Translations under genes and position numbers: made by a program
In this document: positions 18,310-27,949 of the stretch, piece by piece
Layout of the letters: every line of letters starts with the position of its first letter
How positions within the stretch are numbered: the first letter of the stretch is position 1
Assembly (NCBI RefSeq): GCF_033558715.1
Contig: NZ_CP114606.1
Span: 806,001 to 870,000 of the forward strand
Length of the DNA stretch: 64,000 nucleotides
Source: Acinetobacter sp. YWS30-1
Lineage (GTDB): Bacteria > Pseudomonadota > Gammaproteobacteria > Pseudomonadales > Moraxellaceae
Direction of reading: 5' to 3'
Notes under the pieces: model-generated
Databases searched by the model: none
What the model was told of the DNA's origin: nothing
Seen by the model: only the letters and a program-made list of their open reading frames with translations

Positions 18310-20433
18310 ATGAAAATTAAGGCGAACAGTCCAGCCACAGGTAAAAATGGTTTAGATAAGCAGAATACCAATAAAAAAAGTGAGCAGCTTGATGTATACC
18401 GTAGCGACTCAGCCGAACAGACACTGACTACCAACCAAGGTGTCAAGATTTCGGATAACCAGAACAGTCTAAAAGCGGGCGTTCGTGGTGCGACTTTAAT
18501 GGAAGATTTTATTCTCCGTGAAAAAATTACCCATTTTGACCATGAGCGTATTCCAGAGCGAATTGTGCATGCACGTGGTGTTGGGGCACATGGTTTTTTT
18601 GAAGCTTATCCAGGCAATGAAAAATGGACTAAAGCCGGGTTTCTAACCAATACCGGTGCCCAGACTCCTGTCTTTGTTCGATTCTCTACAGTACAAGGTC
18701 CTCGCGGTTCAGCAGATACGGTACGTGATATTCGTGGTTTTGCGACCAAGTTTTATACGGATGAAGGTAACTTTGACCTGGTGGCCAACGATGCGCCAGT
18801 GTTCTTTATTCAGGATGGCATCAAGTTCCCTGATTTTGTCCATGCGCTGAAACCTGAACCACAAACTGAGATTCCATCAGGTGCGTCAGCACATGATACT
18901 TTTTGGGACTTTGTCTCTCTTGTACCTGAATCTGCACATGCGGTGATGTGGGCAATGTCGGATCGTGCTATTCCACGTAATTTACGCTCGATTCAAGGTT
19001 TTGGCGTACATACCTTCCGTTTGATTAATGCTGAAAATAAAGCTGTCTTTGTGAAGTTCCACTGGACGCCTAAACAAGGTTTGACACAGCTGGTATGGGA
19101 TGAAGCGCAAAAACTGGCAGGTAAGGATCCGGATTTCCATCGTCGTGACCTGTATGAAGCGATTGCTTCCGGTAATTACCCGGAATGGGAATTAGGCGTA
19201 CAGATCGTTCCTGAAGAAGATGAGATGAAATTTGATTTTGACTTGCTGGATGCAACCAAAATCATTCCGGAAGAACTGGTTCCAGTGACTCCAATTGGCC
19301 GTATGGTGTTGAACCGTAATGTTGATTATTTCTTTGGTGAAACTGAGCAGGTCGCTTTCTGCCCAGGTCATGTCGTACCAGGCATTGACTTTACCAATGA
19401 CCCACTACTACAGGCCCGACTGTTCTCTTATACTGATACTCAGCTGAGCCGCCTAGGTGGTCCAAACTTCCATCAGATTCCAATCAATAAGCCGGTTTGT
19501 CCATTCCATAACAATCAGCGTGATGGTCTGCATCAACGTCTTATTCACACCGGACAGGCCAACTACGAACCAAACTCGATTGATGACAACTGGCCAGCTG
19601 AAGCACCAGGTGCGACTCAGGCAGGTGGCTTCGAAAGCTATCAGGAACGTATTGACGGTAATAAAATCCGCCAGCGTAGTGAGTCTTTTAATGATCATTT
19701 CACTCATGCCCGTTTATTCTATCAAAGCCAGGCACCGCATGAGCAGAAGCATATTATTGATGCCTATGTCTTCGAACTGAGTAAAGTACAGCGCCAAAAT
19801 ATCCGTGAACGTGAAGTGCTTGAAGTGCTGTGCAATATCGACTTGACGCTGGCTCAACAGGTTGCGGACCAGTTAGGAATTGAAATCCCAGCTGAGAAAA
19901 AAGCCGCAAAACTGCCTGATGTTCTGATTTCTAAGCGTCTGTCTTTTGAAGCGTTTAAACCTGCCGATATTAAGGCACGTAAAATCGCAATTCTGGCACA
20001 TGACAAAGCCAATGAAGCCAGTATTAAAGCTGTACAGGCTTGGGCTGAATCAGAGAGTGCTGTGGCTGATGTGTTAACACCTCGTCCAGGACCAGTTCTG
20101 AGCCAGCAAGGTACAGTGATCCCATCTGATGGTATGCAGAAAGCTGAACCGTCAATTGCCTATGATGCTGTAGTTATTGTCGATGGCGATAACTATGACA
20201 TGGTGCTGAAAGATGGTATCGCGACTCACTATATGCTTGAGGCTTATAAGCATCTGAAACCGATTGTCTTCCTGGGAGATAAAGGTCAGCTGATTGAAGA
20301 TCTAAAACTGATCAGTGATGAAGGTACTTTAGCAAATTCTCAATTCGATACTGTGCAAGATAGCTTCAAGACCTTGATCATGAATCACCGTGTTTGGGCG
20401 CGTGAATTGATCTCAGAAACTATTCCTGCATAA
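18310..20433 (+). CDS. katE: Large-subunit catalase (HPII type) with DJ-1/PfpI-like C-terminal domain
   Basis: This clade 2 monofunctional catalase splits hydrogen peroxide to water and oxygen. The 707-residue length fits the large-subunit class. The distal-heme histidine lies in [11 protein letters not shown]. The proximal tyrosine region is [14 protein letters not shown], and the usual FVRFST segment is present. From about residue 555 a class I glutaminase/DJ-1-like domain follows ([10 protein letters not shown]), as in E. coli KatE. The start ATG at 18310 has AAGGA eight bases upstream. A perfect hairpin follows the stop. Confidence 0.95.
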   Translation: MKIKANSPATGKNGLDKQNTNKKSEQLDVYRSDSAEQTLTTNQGVKISDNQNSLKAGVRGATLMEDFILREKITHFDHERIPERIVHARGVGAHGFFEAYPGNEKWTKAGFLTNTGAQTPVFVRFSTVQGPRGSADTVRDIRGFATKFYTDEGNFDLVANDAPVFFIQDGIKFPDFVHALKPEPQTEIPSGASAHDTFWDFVSLVPESAHAVMWAMSDRAIPRNLRSIQGFGVHTFRLINAENKAVFVKFHWTPKQGLTQLVWDEAQKLAGKDPDFHRRDLYEAIASGNYPEWELGVQIVPEEDEMKFDFDLLDATKIIPEELVPVTPIGRMVLNRNVDYFFGETEQVAFCPGHVVPGIDFTNDPLLQARLFSYTDTQLSRLGGPNFHQIPINKPVCPFHNNQRDGLHQRLIHTGQANYEPNSIDDNWPAEAPGATQAGGFESYQERIDGNKIRQRSESFNDHFTHARLFYQSQAPHEQKHIIDAYVFELSKVQRQNIREREVLEVLCNIDLTLAQQVADQLGIEIPAEKKAAKLPDVLISKRLSFEAFKPADIKARKIAILAHDKANEASIKAVQAWAESESAVADVLTPRPGPVLSQQGTVIPSDGMQKAEPSIAYDAVVIVDGDNYDMVLKDGIATHYMLEAYKHLKPIVFLGDKGQLIEDLKLISDEGTLANSQFDTVQDSFKTLIMNHRVWARELISETIPA

Positions 20434-20440
20434 ATACCAT

Positions 20441-20468
20441 GAGAATAGAAGCTTCGGCTTCTATTCTC
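20441..20468 (+). terminator. Hairpin terminator after katE
   Basis: A perfect 12-bp stem (GAGAATAGAAGC) with a stable TTCG loop begins seven bases after the katE stop. The T-run after it is short (TATTTC), so termination may be partial. The small gene at 20491 starts just beyond. Confidence 0.75.
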
Positions 20469-20490
20469 TATTTCAAGGAATAAAACTTTT

Positions 20491-20700
20491 ATGGCGAGAC
20501 CAGATCCTAAAAAATTACTGGCACAGATGCAAAATGCGCAATGGAGCAGGGAGCAGGATATTTATCTGATCGAACATAACCATCTACCTATGAGTCAACT
20601 CAGAGAAGAGTTGCCTTTTAGTGAAGAAGAAATTATGGCACGCCGTAAGGTACTAGGACTGATGACCCGTTTAAAACAGATGAAAAGGCTTTTTCCTTAA
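20491..20700 (+). CDS. Small hypothetical protein
   Basis: This 69-residue, charged, probably cytoplasmic protein has no signal peptide or membrane helix. The segment QWSREQDIYLIEHNHLP followed by SQLREELPFSEEEI and ARRKVLGL looks like a small helix-turn-helix or SANT-like fold, but this is only a resemblance. The start has AAGGA upstream. It lies between katE and the lipid/sugar cluster and might belong to either transcript. Function unknown. Confidence 0.65.
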   Translation: MARPDPKKLLAQMQNAQWSREQDIYLIEHNHLPMSQLREELPFSEEEIMARRKVLGLMTRLKQMKRLFP

Positions 20701-20751
20701 CTGGCTTTCATCAAATGACCACAATATCGATATTTTTGAGGAAGCACTTTT

Positions 20752-21735
20752 ATGGACCTCAGTTCAATATTAGAAAGATTTAAAAATTCATCATTAGAAC
20801 CTAAAGAAAATATTCAAACGACTTTGAAGGAACTGGTGCAACTTTCGGATCAGGTTCCTTTTCCTGCATCAGGGGAAACTTTAAAACGCTGGCAAATTTT
20901 AAGCCAGATCTCGGCAACCAATTTAAGTCTGGGTAAAATATTTGAGTCGCATCTGGATGCAGTCGCAATTCTGCATGAATTAAATATTCCGGCAAATCCT
21001 CATCAGCTCTGGGCAGTCTGGGCAGCAGAAGGTGGGCCTCAGCCATTGCAGCTGGATGAAGGCAAGCTGACTGGCATCAAGACCTGGTGTTCCGCTTCTA
21101 GCTGGGTAGAGTCAGGCTTACTGACGTATCGGGATGAAAAAAATCGCTCTCAGTTATTAATTGTAGATATGCGGCAGCCCGGTATTCAGCATGACCATAC
21201 TGTCTGGCAAGCTGTGGGAATGCAGCATACGTCCACGGCTCAACTTGAATTTAATCAGGTCCCTGTCAAAAAAGTTGCCGATCCACATGCTTATCTGGAT
21301 CGGGTGGGATTCTGGCATGGAGCAGCAGGCGTTGCCGCTTGCTGGTATGGTGCGACAGTAGCTCTTGCTGAATATCTGCAGCAGGAACAGTTAAGAAAAC
21401 CACATATGTATAAAGCCATGTATCTGGGTGAAATCAGCCGTGATCTTTTAGCTACTCAGGCTTTGTTCTATCGGGTTGCAGAATTGATTGACCAGCAACC
21501 TAAATTTCCTCATCAACTTCAGATTCAGGCTTTGCGTGCGCAGGTTGAAGCTACTGCATTAAATGTGCTCAACCAAGTTGGAAAAGCGCTTGGCGCATCG
21601 CCTTATTGTACCAATTCTTATTTTGCCCAGCTCGCAGCAGATCTGCCGGTATTTATCTGTCAAAGCCATGCTGCTTTTGATCTTGAGCGTATTGGAGAAC
21701 TAAGCGCACAGGAGGAAGAACTATGGGCACTTTAA
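20752..21735 (+). CDS. Acyl-CoA dehydrogenase-like protein
   Basis: The 327-residue protein resembles the acyl-CoA dehydrogenase fold: an N-terminal helical part, a middle region (IKTWCSASSWVESGLLTY and QLEFNQVPV) like the flavin-binding beta domain, and a C-terminal helical bundle. It is about 50-60 residues shorter than typical members, and the usual catalytic glutamate was not identified. Its true substrate is unknown. It starts after GAGGAAG and its end overlaps the PIG-L gene by 13 bases, so it is the first gene of a four-gene set. Confidence 0.7.
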   Translation: MDLSSILERFKNSSLEPKENIQTTLKELVQLSDQVPFPASGETLKRWQILSQISATNLSLGKIFESHLDAVAILHELNIPANPHQLWAVWAAEGGPQPLQLDEGKLTGIKTWCSASSWVESGLLTYRDEKNRSQLLIVDMRQPGIQHDHTVWQAVGMQHTSTAQLEFNQVPVKKVADPHAYLDRVGFWHGAAGVAACWYGATVALAEYLQQEQLRKPHMYKAMYLGEISRDLLATQALFYRVAELIDQQPKFPHQLQIQALRAQVEATALNVLNQVGKALGASPYCTNSYFAQLAADLPVFICQSHAAFDLERIGELSAQEEELWAL

Positions 21736-22505
21736 AACATGAGATTGTCGAAGATCGTGTGATCCATGGGGAAGGGACGCGGGTGGAAGAATGGCGTAAC
21801 TGCGAAATACTGCAACAGATGCCAGAATTCGATATTTCCAGTGTAATTCCTGCAGATGCCAGAGTCTGTATTGTGGCACCGCATCCGGATGATGAAATTC
21901 TGGGATGTGGCGGACTGATGCAACGTCTGGATAAACTCGGCTATAAGATTGTACTGTTTGCAGTGACTAATGGTACGGCCAGTCATCCCGGTTCGAGTCT
22001 GTATACGCCAGAAGAACTGAACCAGATTCGTCCAGCAGAAACTCGCCAAGCTCTGGAAGAATTGTCCTTAGAACAGCCAGTTCTTCGGATTGCTTTGGAT
22101 ATTCAGGATGGAAAAGTGGCTGAGCAGCGAGACTTGCTCAAACAGCAATTGTATTCATATTTACAGCCTAATGATGTATTGGTCACGACTTTTGTTCATG
22201 ATGGACATCCAGACCATGAAATAACCGGCCAGGTCGCCCAGCAACTCGCGACTGAGCTACAGTTACCGTATATTCAGGTTCTAATCTGGGCGTGGCACTG
22301 GGCCACACCAGGAGATACCCGAATTCCATGGACGGTTGCGCACAAACTCAGGCTGACAGATGAAGAATTAAAATGTAAAGCCCGAGCTGCACGATGTTTC
22401 AAGAGTCAGATTGAGAATGACCCGACGACAGAACAGGCACCGATTGTTCCTGAGCATGCATTAGAGCGTGTTTTACAGCCATGGGAGGTTTATCTGTATG
22501 AATAG
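21723..22505 (+). CDS. PIG-L family deacetylase
   Basis: PIG-L enzymes are zinc hydrolases that remove acetyl groups from N-acetylglucosamine-type sugars. The zinc motif APHPDDEILGCGG starts near residue 51, and a second histidine motif, HDGHPDHEITG, provides the third ligand region. The 260-residue size fits. It overlaps genes on both sides, with a shared ATGAATAG at its 3' end, which shows tight coupling with the methyltransferase. The substrate is not known; an amino sugar made by the cluster's glycosyltransferase is one possibility. Confidence 0.85.
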   Translation: MGTLKHEIVEDRVIHGEGTRVEEWRNCEILQQMPEFDISSVIPADARVCIVAPHPDDEILGCGGLMQRLDKLGYKIVLFAVTNGTASHPGSSLYTPEELNQIRPAETRQALEELSLEQPVLRIALDIQDGKVAEQRDLLKQQLYSYLQPNDVLVTTFVHDGHPDHEITGQVAQQLATELQLPYIQVLIWAWHWATPGDTRIPWTVAHKLRLTDEELKCKARAARCFKSQIENDPTTEQAPIVPEHALERVLQPWEVYLYE

Positions 22506-23112
22506 TAAATCAACCTATGATCATGCTTATTTTGATGCTCTTTATGCGCTGAATCAGGGAGATCCATGGCATTATGAACAGCGCTGGTATGAACAGCGTA
22601 AACGTCAAATTTGTAAAGCACTCTTGCCCAAACTGCATTTTGAATCTGCCATAGAAATCGGTTGCAGTAATGGCATGCTAAGTCAGGAACTAGCCCCACA
22701 TACAGGAGAACTCATCTGTCTGGATGCCAATACGACAGCGATCCGGCTGGCGCAACAACGTCTGCAAGATTATTCTCATGTCAGTTTTGTCCAAGGCGTT
22801 GTTCCGGAAGACTTGCCAGAGCGTAAGTTCCAGCTAATTGTACTGAGTGAGGTTTTATATTATCTGGATCAGGCCGCTTTAGAGAAATTGACCCACTGGC
22901 TGCAGCACGCCCTTGATGCAGAAGGCTGTATTCTGGCTTGTCACTGGCGGGCATCGATTTCAGGTTTTAGCTTTACTGGTGATGATATTCATGACCATTT
23001 AAATGCACACTTACTTTACAGAAAATGTTCACAACTTCAGGAACCTGATTTTCTAATTGATGTCTGGATGAATAGCCCACAATCTGTGGCAGAGCAAGAG
23101 GGCCTTAAATGA
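22498..23112 (+). CDS. SAM-dependent methyltransferase (NodS-like)
   Basis: This 204-residue class I methyltransferase has the SAM-binding motif AIEIGCSNGMLSQEL and an acidic strand-2 end in LICLDAN. The opening YFDALYALNQGDPWHYEQRWYE resembles the NodS-like N-methyltransferases that methylate deacetylated amino-sugar lipids. The start ATG 22498 overlaps the PIG-L stop, with GGGAGG upstream; a longer frame back to 22468 is unlikely. Its end overlaps the next start by four bases (ATGA). Confidence 0.82.
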   Translation: MNSKSTYDHAYFDALYALNQGDPWHYEQRWYEQRKRQICKALLPKLHFESAIEIGCSNGMLSQELAPHTGELICLDANTTAIRLAQQRLQDYSHVSFVQGVVPEDLPERKFQLIVLSEVLYYLDQAALEKLTHWLQHALDAEGCILACHWRASISGFSFTGDDIHDHLNAHLLYRKCSQLQEPDFLIDVWMNSPQSVAEQEGLK

Positions 23113-23822
23113 ATAAAATTGGCGTGGCTATTCCTGCCTGTAATGAAGAAGCCTTTATAGAACGCTGCTTGCTGGCCTTAAAAAAAGCACAATTTGAATT
23201 TTATCAATACCTTGGTTCATCAGGAAATATTCCCGAGATTAAGATTTTAGTTGTCTTAGACAGTTGTACCGATCAAACCGCGATCAAAGCGATGCGACTG
23301 GGGGTGGAAGTTATTAGTTGTGACTTTCGTTCAGTGGGTAAGACCCGTCATTTAGGAATTCAAAAAGTAATTGAACAAGGATGCGACTGGATCTGTTGTA
23401 CTGATGCGGATTCATGTGTTCAGGAGGACTGGTTCAAGATCATGTGGCAGCACCAACCCACTGATGCAATTTGTGGAGTCGTTGATGTCGACGAGTGGAA
23501 GCATTTAAGCTTGGAAGCCCGATTGAAATATTTAGGTCACTATCAGGATAAAATGGATCATCGGCATATTCATGGTGCAAATTTATGTTTTAAAACAAGT
23601 ATATATAATGATTTTAATGGGTTTCGCCAGCTAGATTGTCATGAAGATGTCGACTTTGTTCGCCGTTTACAACAGGCAGGAGTCAACATTACCTGGTCCA
23701 ATCAATTAAGGGTAACAACCAGTAGTCGTCTAAGGTCAAAAGTTACTGAAGGTTTCGCCTGTTTTTTACAAAAGCTTGAGTTACGGGAAGCAATGAAAAA
23801 ACCGATCAGCGTATACAAATAA
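23109..23822 (+). CDS. Family 2 glycosyltransferase
   Basis: The 237-residue GT-A glycosyltransferase opens with VAIPACNEEAFIERCL and has a VVLDSCTDQT strand and a DADSCVQEDW metal-binding motif. HEDVDFVRRL near residue 180 is the acceptor-site ED motif. No membrane helix is evident, so it is probably a soluble or peripheral enzyme. It overlaps the methyltransferase by four bases and ends the four-gene set. The sugar donor cannot be read from the sequence. Confidence 0.85.
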   Translation: MNKIGVAIPACNEEAFIERCLLALKKAQFEFYQYLGSSGNIPEIKILVVLDSCTDQTAIKAMRLGVEVISCDFRSVGKTRHLGIQKVIEQGCDWICCTDADSCVQEDWFKIMWQHQPTDAICGVVDVDEWKHLSLEARLKYLGHYQDKMDHRHIHGANLCFKTSIYNDFNGFRQLDCHEDVDFVRRLQQAGVNITWSNQLRVTTSSRLRSKVTEGFACFLQKLELREAMKKPISVYK

Positions 23823-23914
23823 AACTATAAAATTATAAATTTTATACAATCAATTACTTGTAAAAAATTTAAAAATTCATCTCTAAAAGCTATTTCATTT
23901 AGAAAAATTCTGTT

Positions 23915-23977
23915 TATAATTCACACAAATTAAGCCCTGCTACTTATATTTTTCAGCTATAAGTCCGCGGGGTTTTT
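23915..23977 (+). promoter_or_regulatory. Promoter plus hairpin/T-run leader upstream of MFS gene
   Basis: A consensus -10 box TATAAT lies at 23915-23920. About ten bases later comes a long two-part hairpin: CCCTGC pairs with GCGGGG (one G-T wobble) and ACTTATA with TATAAGT. Five Ts at 23973-23977 follow. The hairpin can act as an intrinsic terminator, either for the glycosyltransferase transcript or as an attenuator of the MFS gene that starts 50 bases later. The -35 region is weak. Confidence 0.55.
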
Positions 23978-24026
23978 CTATGGATGATCGGTAATGGATG
24001 CCTGAGCTCTTTCTTTTGGAATGACA

Positions 24027-25274
24027 ATGTTAAATTCACAGCTAATTTCTCGTCTTCAGTCTCCATCACCGTATCTCTGGCAGAAAATCGCCACTGCACT
24101 GTGTTTTTTTAGTCTAGGTTTTAGTACAGCTGCCTGGGCGCCATTAATTCCTTATGCGCAGCAGCGCTTATTGCTGAACCATGCTGACTTTGGTTTACTT
24201 TTGCTATGTGCCGGAGTAGGTTCAATGCTGGCCATGCCATTGGCAGGTCGTATGGCAAGCAAGTTTGGTTGCCGTACAGTACTGGCTGTTATTCTGGCTG
24301 CATTTCTGTTCATCCTGCCAGCGCTAGCGATTAGTCCTACCAGCTTGATGATGGCAATTACCTTGTTTTTCTTTGGGGCCAGTGCAGGCGCTTTAGGTGT
24401 AACTGTAAATATTCAGGCTGCCCAGATTGAAAAACTCATGGATAAAAGTTTGATGTCGGGTTTCCATGGCGTATGTAGCTTGGGTGGTCTGGTTGGTGTA
24501 TTAGGCATGACCACGTTAATGGGATTTGGTCTGGCACCTTTAACTGGCGCACTGGTCGTAAGTGTGATGTTGCTTGCGATTGCGATGCTGGCAATTCCAT
24601 TCTGCTTAGGTGGTCAGTCATCAACTACAGAAGAAACTAATACAGCTACAGCAAAACCTGCGAAAAAAGCGCTACCAACATTCGCAATTTTAGGTATTGG
24701 TCTGATCTGTTTTGTATCCTTCCTGTCTGAAGGCGCAGCGATGGACTGGAGCGGTATTTATCTGGCAACCCAGTTTAACGTACCTGCGGCGCATACCGGT
24801 TTGGCTTATAGTTTCTTTGCTGGCTTGATGGTACTTGGACGTTTTAGCGGTCATCTCATCATTCAAAGCTTGGGTGAAAAAACCACTATCTTACTAAGTG
24901 CTTTACTGGCTGCAGCAGGCTTATTCATGGTGATCTTTGCACCAGTATGGCAAGTCGTTTTAACCGGTTATGCGATCTTGGGTCTAGGTAGTGCTAACAT
25001 TGTTCCATTGATGTTCTCTCGTGCAGGCCGTCAAAAAACTATGGCTTCTCATGTAGCATTATCTTATGTATCGGTATTTGCTTATACCGGTTCATTGATC
25101 GGACCAGCGCTGGTAGGTTTCGGTAGTGAAATTATTGGCTTACGTTTAGTATTTACGGTCATCGCAGTTGCTTTAATGAGCATTGTAATCCTGAACCATC
25201 TGACTGCCGGTCACAAAGAATCAGAAAAAGCAGAAGGTCTTATTGCCGGCCTAGACCATAAAACACCAGCATAA
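24027..25274 (+). CDS. MFS transporter
   Basis: The 415-residue inner-membrane protein has about twelve hydrophobic segments and the MFS loop 2/3 motif GRMASKFGCRTV. The sequence SEGAAMDWSGIYL in the second half is typical of the YbjJ/fucose-permease-like group of MFS proteins. The substrate is not known. ATG 24027 has GGA seven bases upstream; ATG 24021 is in frame but too close to it. A hairpin leader precedes the gene and a bidirectional terminator overlaps its end. Confidence 0.85.
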   Translation: MLNSQLISRLQSPSPYLWQKIATALCFFSLGFSTAAWAPLIPYAQQRLLLNHADFGLLLLCAGVGSMLAMPLAGRMASKFGCRTVLAVILAAFLFILPALAISPTSLMMAITLFFFGASAGALGVTVNIQAAQIEKLMDKSLMSGFHGVCSLGGLVGVLGMTTLMGFGLAPLTGALVVSVMLLAIAMLAIPFCLGGQSSTTEETNTATAKPAKKALPTFAILGIGLICFVSFLSEGAAMDWSGIYLATQFNVPAAHTGLAYSFFAGLMVLGRFSGHLIIQSLGEKTTILLSALLAAAGLFMVIFAPVWQVVLTGYAILGLGSANIVPLMFSRAGRQKTMASHVALSYVSVFAYTGSLIGPALVGFGSEIIGLRLVFTVIAVALMSIVILNHLTAGHKESEKAEGLIAGLDHKTPA

Positions 25275-25289
25275 AGCTGTTGTTTTTTA
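25261..25289. terminator. Bidirectional terminator between MFS gene and otsA
   Basis: AAACACCAGC pairs with GCTGTTGTTT around a five-base loop with one mismatch. It has T-rich tails on both strands. It overlaps the stop of the MFS gene and lies just past the convergent otsA stop. Confidence 0.65.
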
Positions 25290-25303
25290 TGGGCTTTTCA
25301 GAC

Positions 25304-26737
25304 TTATGCATGCATATTGAACTGGGTCGAGATGCCTTTGGCCACTGGTCGATAAATTCGCAAGCTTTGTGATTTTTTCAGGTCCGACAGGAACTGATCA
25401 CGCCAGCGAATGATATCGAAATTCTTTAAGCCTTGCTGTAAATAGCGGTAACGTTCCAAACGTTCTGACTTAGGCATACGCAAGGCTCTTTTCAAGGCTT
25501 TGGCCATACTGTCCTGATCATAAGGATCGACCAGTAAGGCTTCCTTCATTTGCTCGGCAGCCCCGGCATATTTAGACAGAATCAATACGCCTGGATCTAA
25601 TGGATCTTGCGCAGCAATATATTCTTTGGCGACCAGATTCATCCCGTCACGGATTGAATTCACCCAGCAAATATCCGCCTTACGATAGAGCTGCATCAGG
25701 GCTTCATGACCCAAAGTGTCATAGCTACAGTCAAAAGGCAGCCAGTCTACATTGCCATGCTGATGGTTTAAATTCTGCACCGCAGCCTGGAACTGTTCAT
25801 AAAGTTTTTTATAGCTGTTCACATCTAGTCGACATGGGCAGGCAATCTGTAATTGCTGGAACTGATTTTTAAATTCAGGCTGTTCATCCAGCAACTCCTG
25901 GAATGCATGAATTTTCTCCAGCAGCCCTTTACTGTAATCAATCCGGTCAACCGAAATAATGGTCTTATGGGCATGTGCTTTATCCAGATCAAAGGGCAGG
26001 TCAGTGACTTGGCTCTCAGCAGCCTGCTTCTGAATCTGCGCCGGGTGTACACCGATTGGATAAGCTTTCACATAAATCCGTTTAGACTGATAACTCAGGA
26101 TTTCATCATTGCAATGCTGGATATTTAATACCTGTTCCAGGAAATCAATACAGTTGGCCTGATCGCGTGGAGTTTGCAGACCGATGACATCAAAATCTCC
26201 CAGATGTCGGGCCAGTTCCTGATAAGGAGACAGCGTTTGCCAAAGTTTCAGTTCCGGGAAAGGAATATGCAGGAAGAACCCAATCCGGTTGCGCATGCCT
26301 AATTTACGACAGTAATGCGCAACACTCAGAAAATGATAATCATGAATCCAGATGATGTCATGCGGTGAAGCCACCTGTTTCAGGTGTTTGGCAAAACGCA
26401 AATTGACATCTTTATAGGTTTTAAAATCCTGCGGCTGATATTCAACACGTTGATGCTGGTCATGCATTAACGGCCATAAGGCATTATTAGAAAAACCACA
26501 ATAATAACCCTGGTACTGGGCTTCGCTCAGTGCACTGGTATGATATTCCACATTCTGATGTTTCAGAATCTGAAATTTCTGTTCCTTGTTCTGGTCAACT
26601 CTGGAGCCATTCCATCCAACCCAGATACCGCCTATATCTTGCAATGCATCCTGCAATGCAACAGCCAATCCACCAGCCTTCATACTTTCTGGGTTAGGTA
26701 GATTCACACGGTTTGATAACACAATGAGTTTAGACAT
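25304..26737 (-). CDS. otsA: Trehalose-6-phosphate synthase
   Basis: OtsA joins glucose from UDP-glucose to glucose-6-phosphate, the first step to the osmoprotectant trehalose. The 477-residue GT20 protein has VGWNG, the HDYHFL motif, FFLHIPFPE and VDRIDYSKGL, all conserved active-site segments. ATG 26737 (MSKLIVLSNRV) is chosen because GGAGA lies upstream and this is where family members begin; the frame is open for 12 more codons. It overlaps the end of otsB by eight bases (ATGTCTAA), so the two are translationally coupled. Confidence 0.95.
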   Translation of the reverse strand: MSKLIVLSNRVNLPNPESMKAGGLAVALQDALQDIGGIWVGWNGSRVDQNKEQKFQILKHQNVEYHTSALSEAQYQGYYCGFSNNALWPLMHDQHQRVEYQPQDFKTYKDVNLRFAKHLKQVASPHDIIWIHDYHFLSVAHYCRKLGMRNRIGFFLHIPFPELKLWQTLSPYQELARHLGDFDVIGLQTPRDQANCIDFLEQVLNIQHCNDEILSYQSKRIYVKAYPIGVHPAQIQKQAAESQVTDLPFDLDKAHAHKTIISVDRIDYSKGLLEKIHAFQELLDEQPEFKNQFQQLQIACPCRLDVNSYKKLYEQFQAAVQNLNHQHGNVDWLPFDCSYDTLGHEALMQLYRKADICWVNSIRDGMNLVAKEYIAAQDPLDPGVLILSKYAGAAEQMKEALLVDPYDQDSMAKALKRALRMPKSERLERYRYLQQGLKNFDIIRWRDQFLSDLKKSQSLRIYRPVAKGISTQFNMHA

Positions 26738-27575
26738 GTGATTTCTCCAATCGTTGTTGTTCTTGTACTTCAATTACCTTTAAAAATTCTTTCAGGAAGG
26801 CCTGAACTTGAGAGACGTTTTCCAGTCTGTACCGTGCTAGGGTCTGGCCAGGGCCTACTTTGATTGAGCAGCCGTGAAGGGCATTGATGACTTTGAATCC
26901 GGCTTCATCGGTCAGGTCATCACCGATAAACATGGGATAATGATCATTGAGATGGTATTGCTGAATAATCTGTTGAATCGCTGAACCTTTATTGGCGCCT
27001 TTGGGCACCAGTTCAAAAACATACTTGCCAGCTTTTAACTCAAAGTCGGAAAACTGGTTGAGACATTCCAGCGCAAAAGCATGTACGCGATCTTCTAGTT
27101 GAGGATGTTCACGAAAATGTAGTGCAACAGAATAATCTTTAACCTCGATCCGCAAATCAGGGATTTGAACTGCCTGTTCCTGAATATATTGTTTTAGGGC
27201 TTGTAGCTGCGACTTATTTAAAGAGATTAATGTCTTTAAATTAGCTTGATAGATTAATTCCAGACCATGTGATCCAGCGATATTCCATTGCAGAGGGTGA
27301 ATAAGTTTTTGTGCTTGTAAAATAGAACGACCAGTAACTAATATCAGCTGAATATATTGTTGTAAATTTTCCAATATATTTATAATTTTAGGTTGAATTA
27401 TACTTTTATCTGGATCTGGGTGAAATTCAGAGATTGTTCCGTCAATATCAAGAAATAAAACAACCTGGTCTGAGTCCATATTCAGGTTGCAATCATTTAA
27501 AATCATCTTTGGCGATATATAAAAAGATGAGCTAGATGAATCTTCTAAATCTTGTTCCCTATGTATGCCTGACAT
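26730..27575 (-). CDS. otsB: Trehalose-6-phosphate phosphatase
   Basis: OtsB removes phosphate from trehalose-6-phosphate to give trehalose. The 281-residue HAD-family enzyme has the DIDGT nucleophile motif near residue 43, VTGRS as motif II, and IGDDLTDE as motif IV. ATG 27575 follows an AGGTGGA ribosome site. The N-terminus carries a run of serines ahead of the domain. otsB is first and otsA second, transcribed together. Stress regulation is likely but not visible here. Confidence 0.94.
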   Translation of the reverse strand: MSGIHREQDLEDSSSSSFYISPKMILNDCNLNMDSDQVVLFLDIDGTISEFHPDPDKSIIQPKIINILENLQQYIQLILVTGRSILQAQKLIHPLQWNIAGSHGLELIYQANLKTLISLNKSQLQALKQYIQEQAVQIPDLRIEVKDYSVALHFREHPQLEDRVHAFALECLNQFSDFELKAGKYVFELVPKGANKGSAIQQIIQQYHLNDHYPMFIGDDLTDEAGFKVINALHGCSIKVGPGQTLARYRLENVSQVQAFLKEFLKVIEVQEQQRLEKSHV

Positions 27576-27949
27576 AAATCCACCTAAGTACTTGATATAA
27601 AATAGATTAAAATTTATAGTTAAACTGTGTGATTTTTAATCTAATTAGTTTTATAACATATTCTATTTTTCAAAATGGCTTTAGGCGCAGAAAAGAAACA
27701 CTTTTGACATGTAAAGTTACTTTGTAAAATTTGGAAATATTCAGCAGAAAAAGTTGATATTCTTTGTATATTTGTAAAATAATTTTTCAGTGATTTTTAA
27801 TATATTAATAATGATATTTAAGGTATTGCATATTAAGTGATTGAGTAAGTTTGAGTGCTATAAATAAGATTCTTTTGATTATTTAATGTAAAAAATGGTT
27901 TTGATTTATATTTCTAAAAATTAATTCATTGGCTTTCTATTAAATAATA
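27576..27949. other. AT-rich otsBA upstream region
   Basis: These 374 very AT-rich bases hold the otsBA promoter and end at the left edge of an IS5-family element. No gene or clear operator was found. The IS does not interrupt otsB. Confidence 0.4.

Noticed and set aside
23932..23977. Guanidine-II (mini-ykkC) riboswitch before the MFS gene
   Set aside because: The expected pair of small hairpins with ACGR loops is absent; only one long hairpin is seen.
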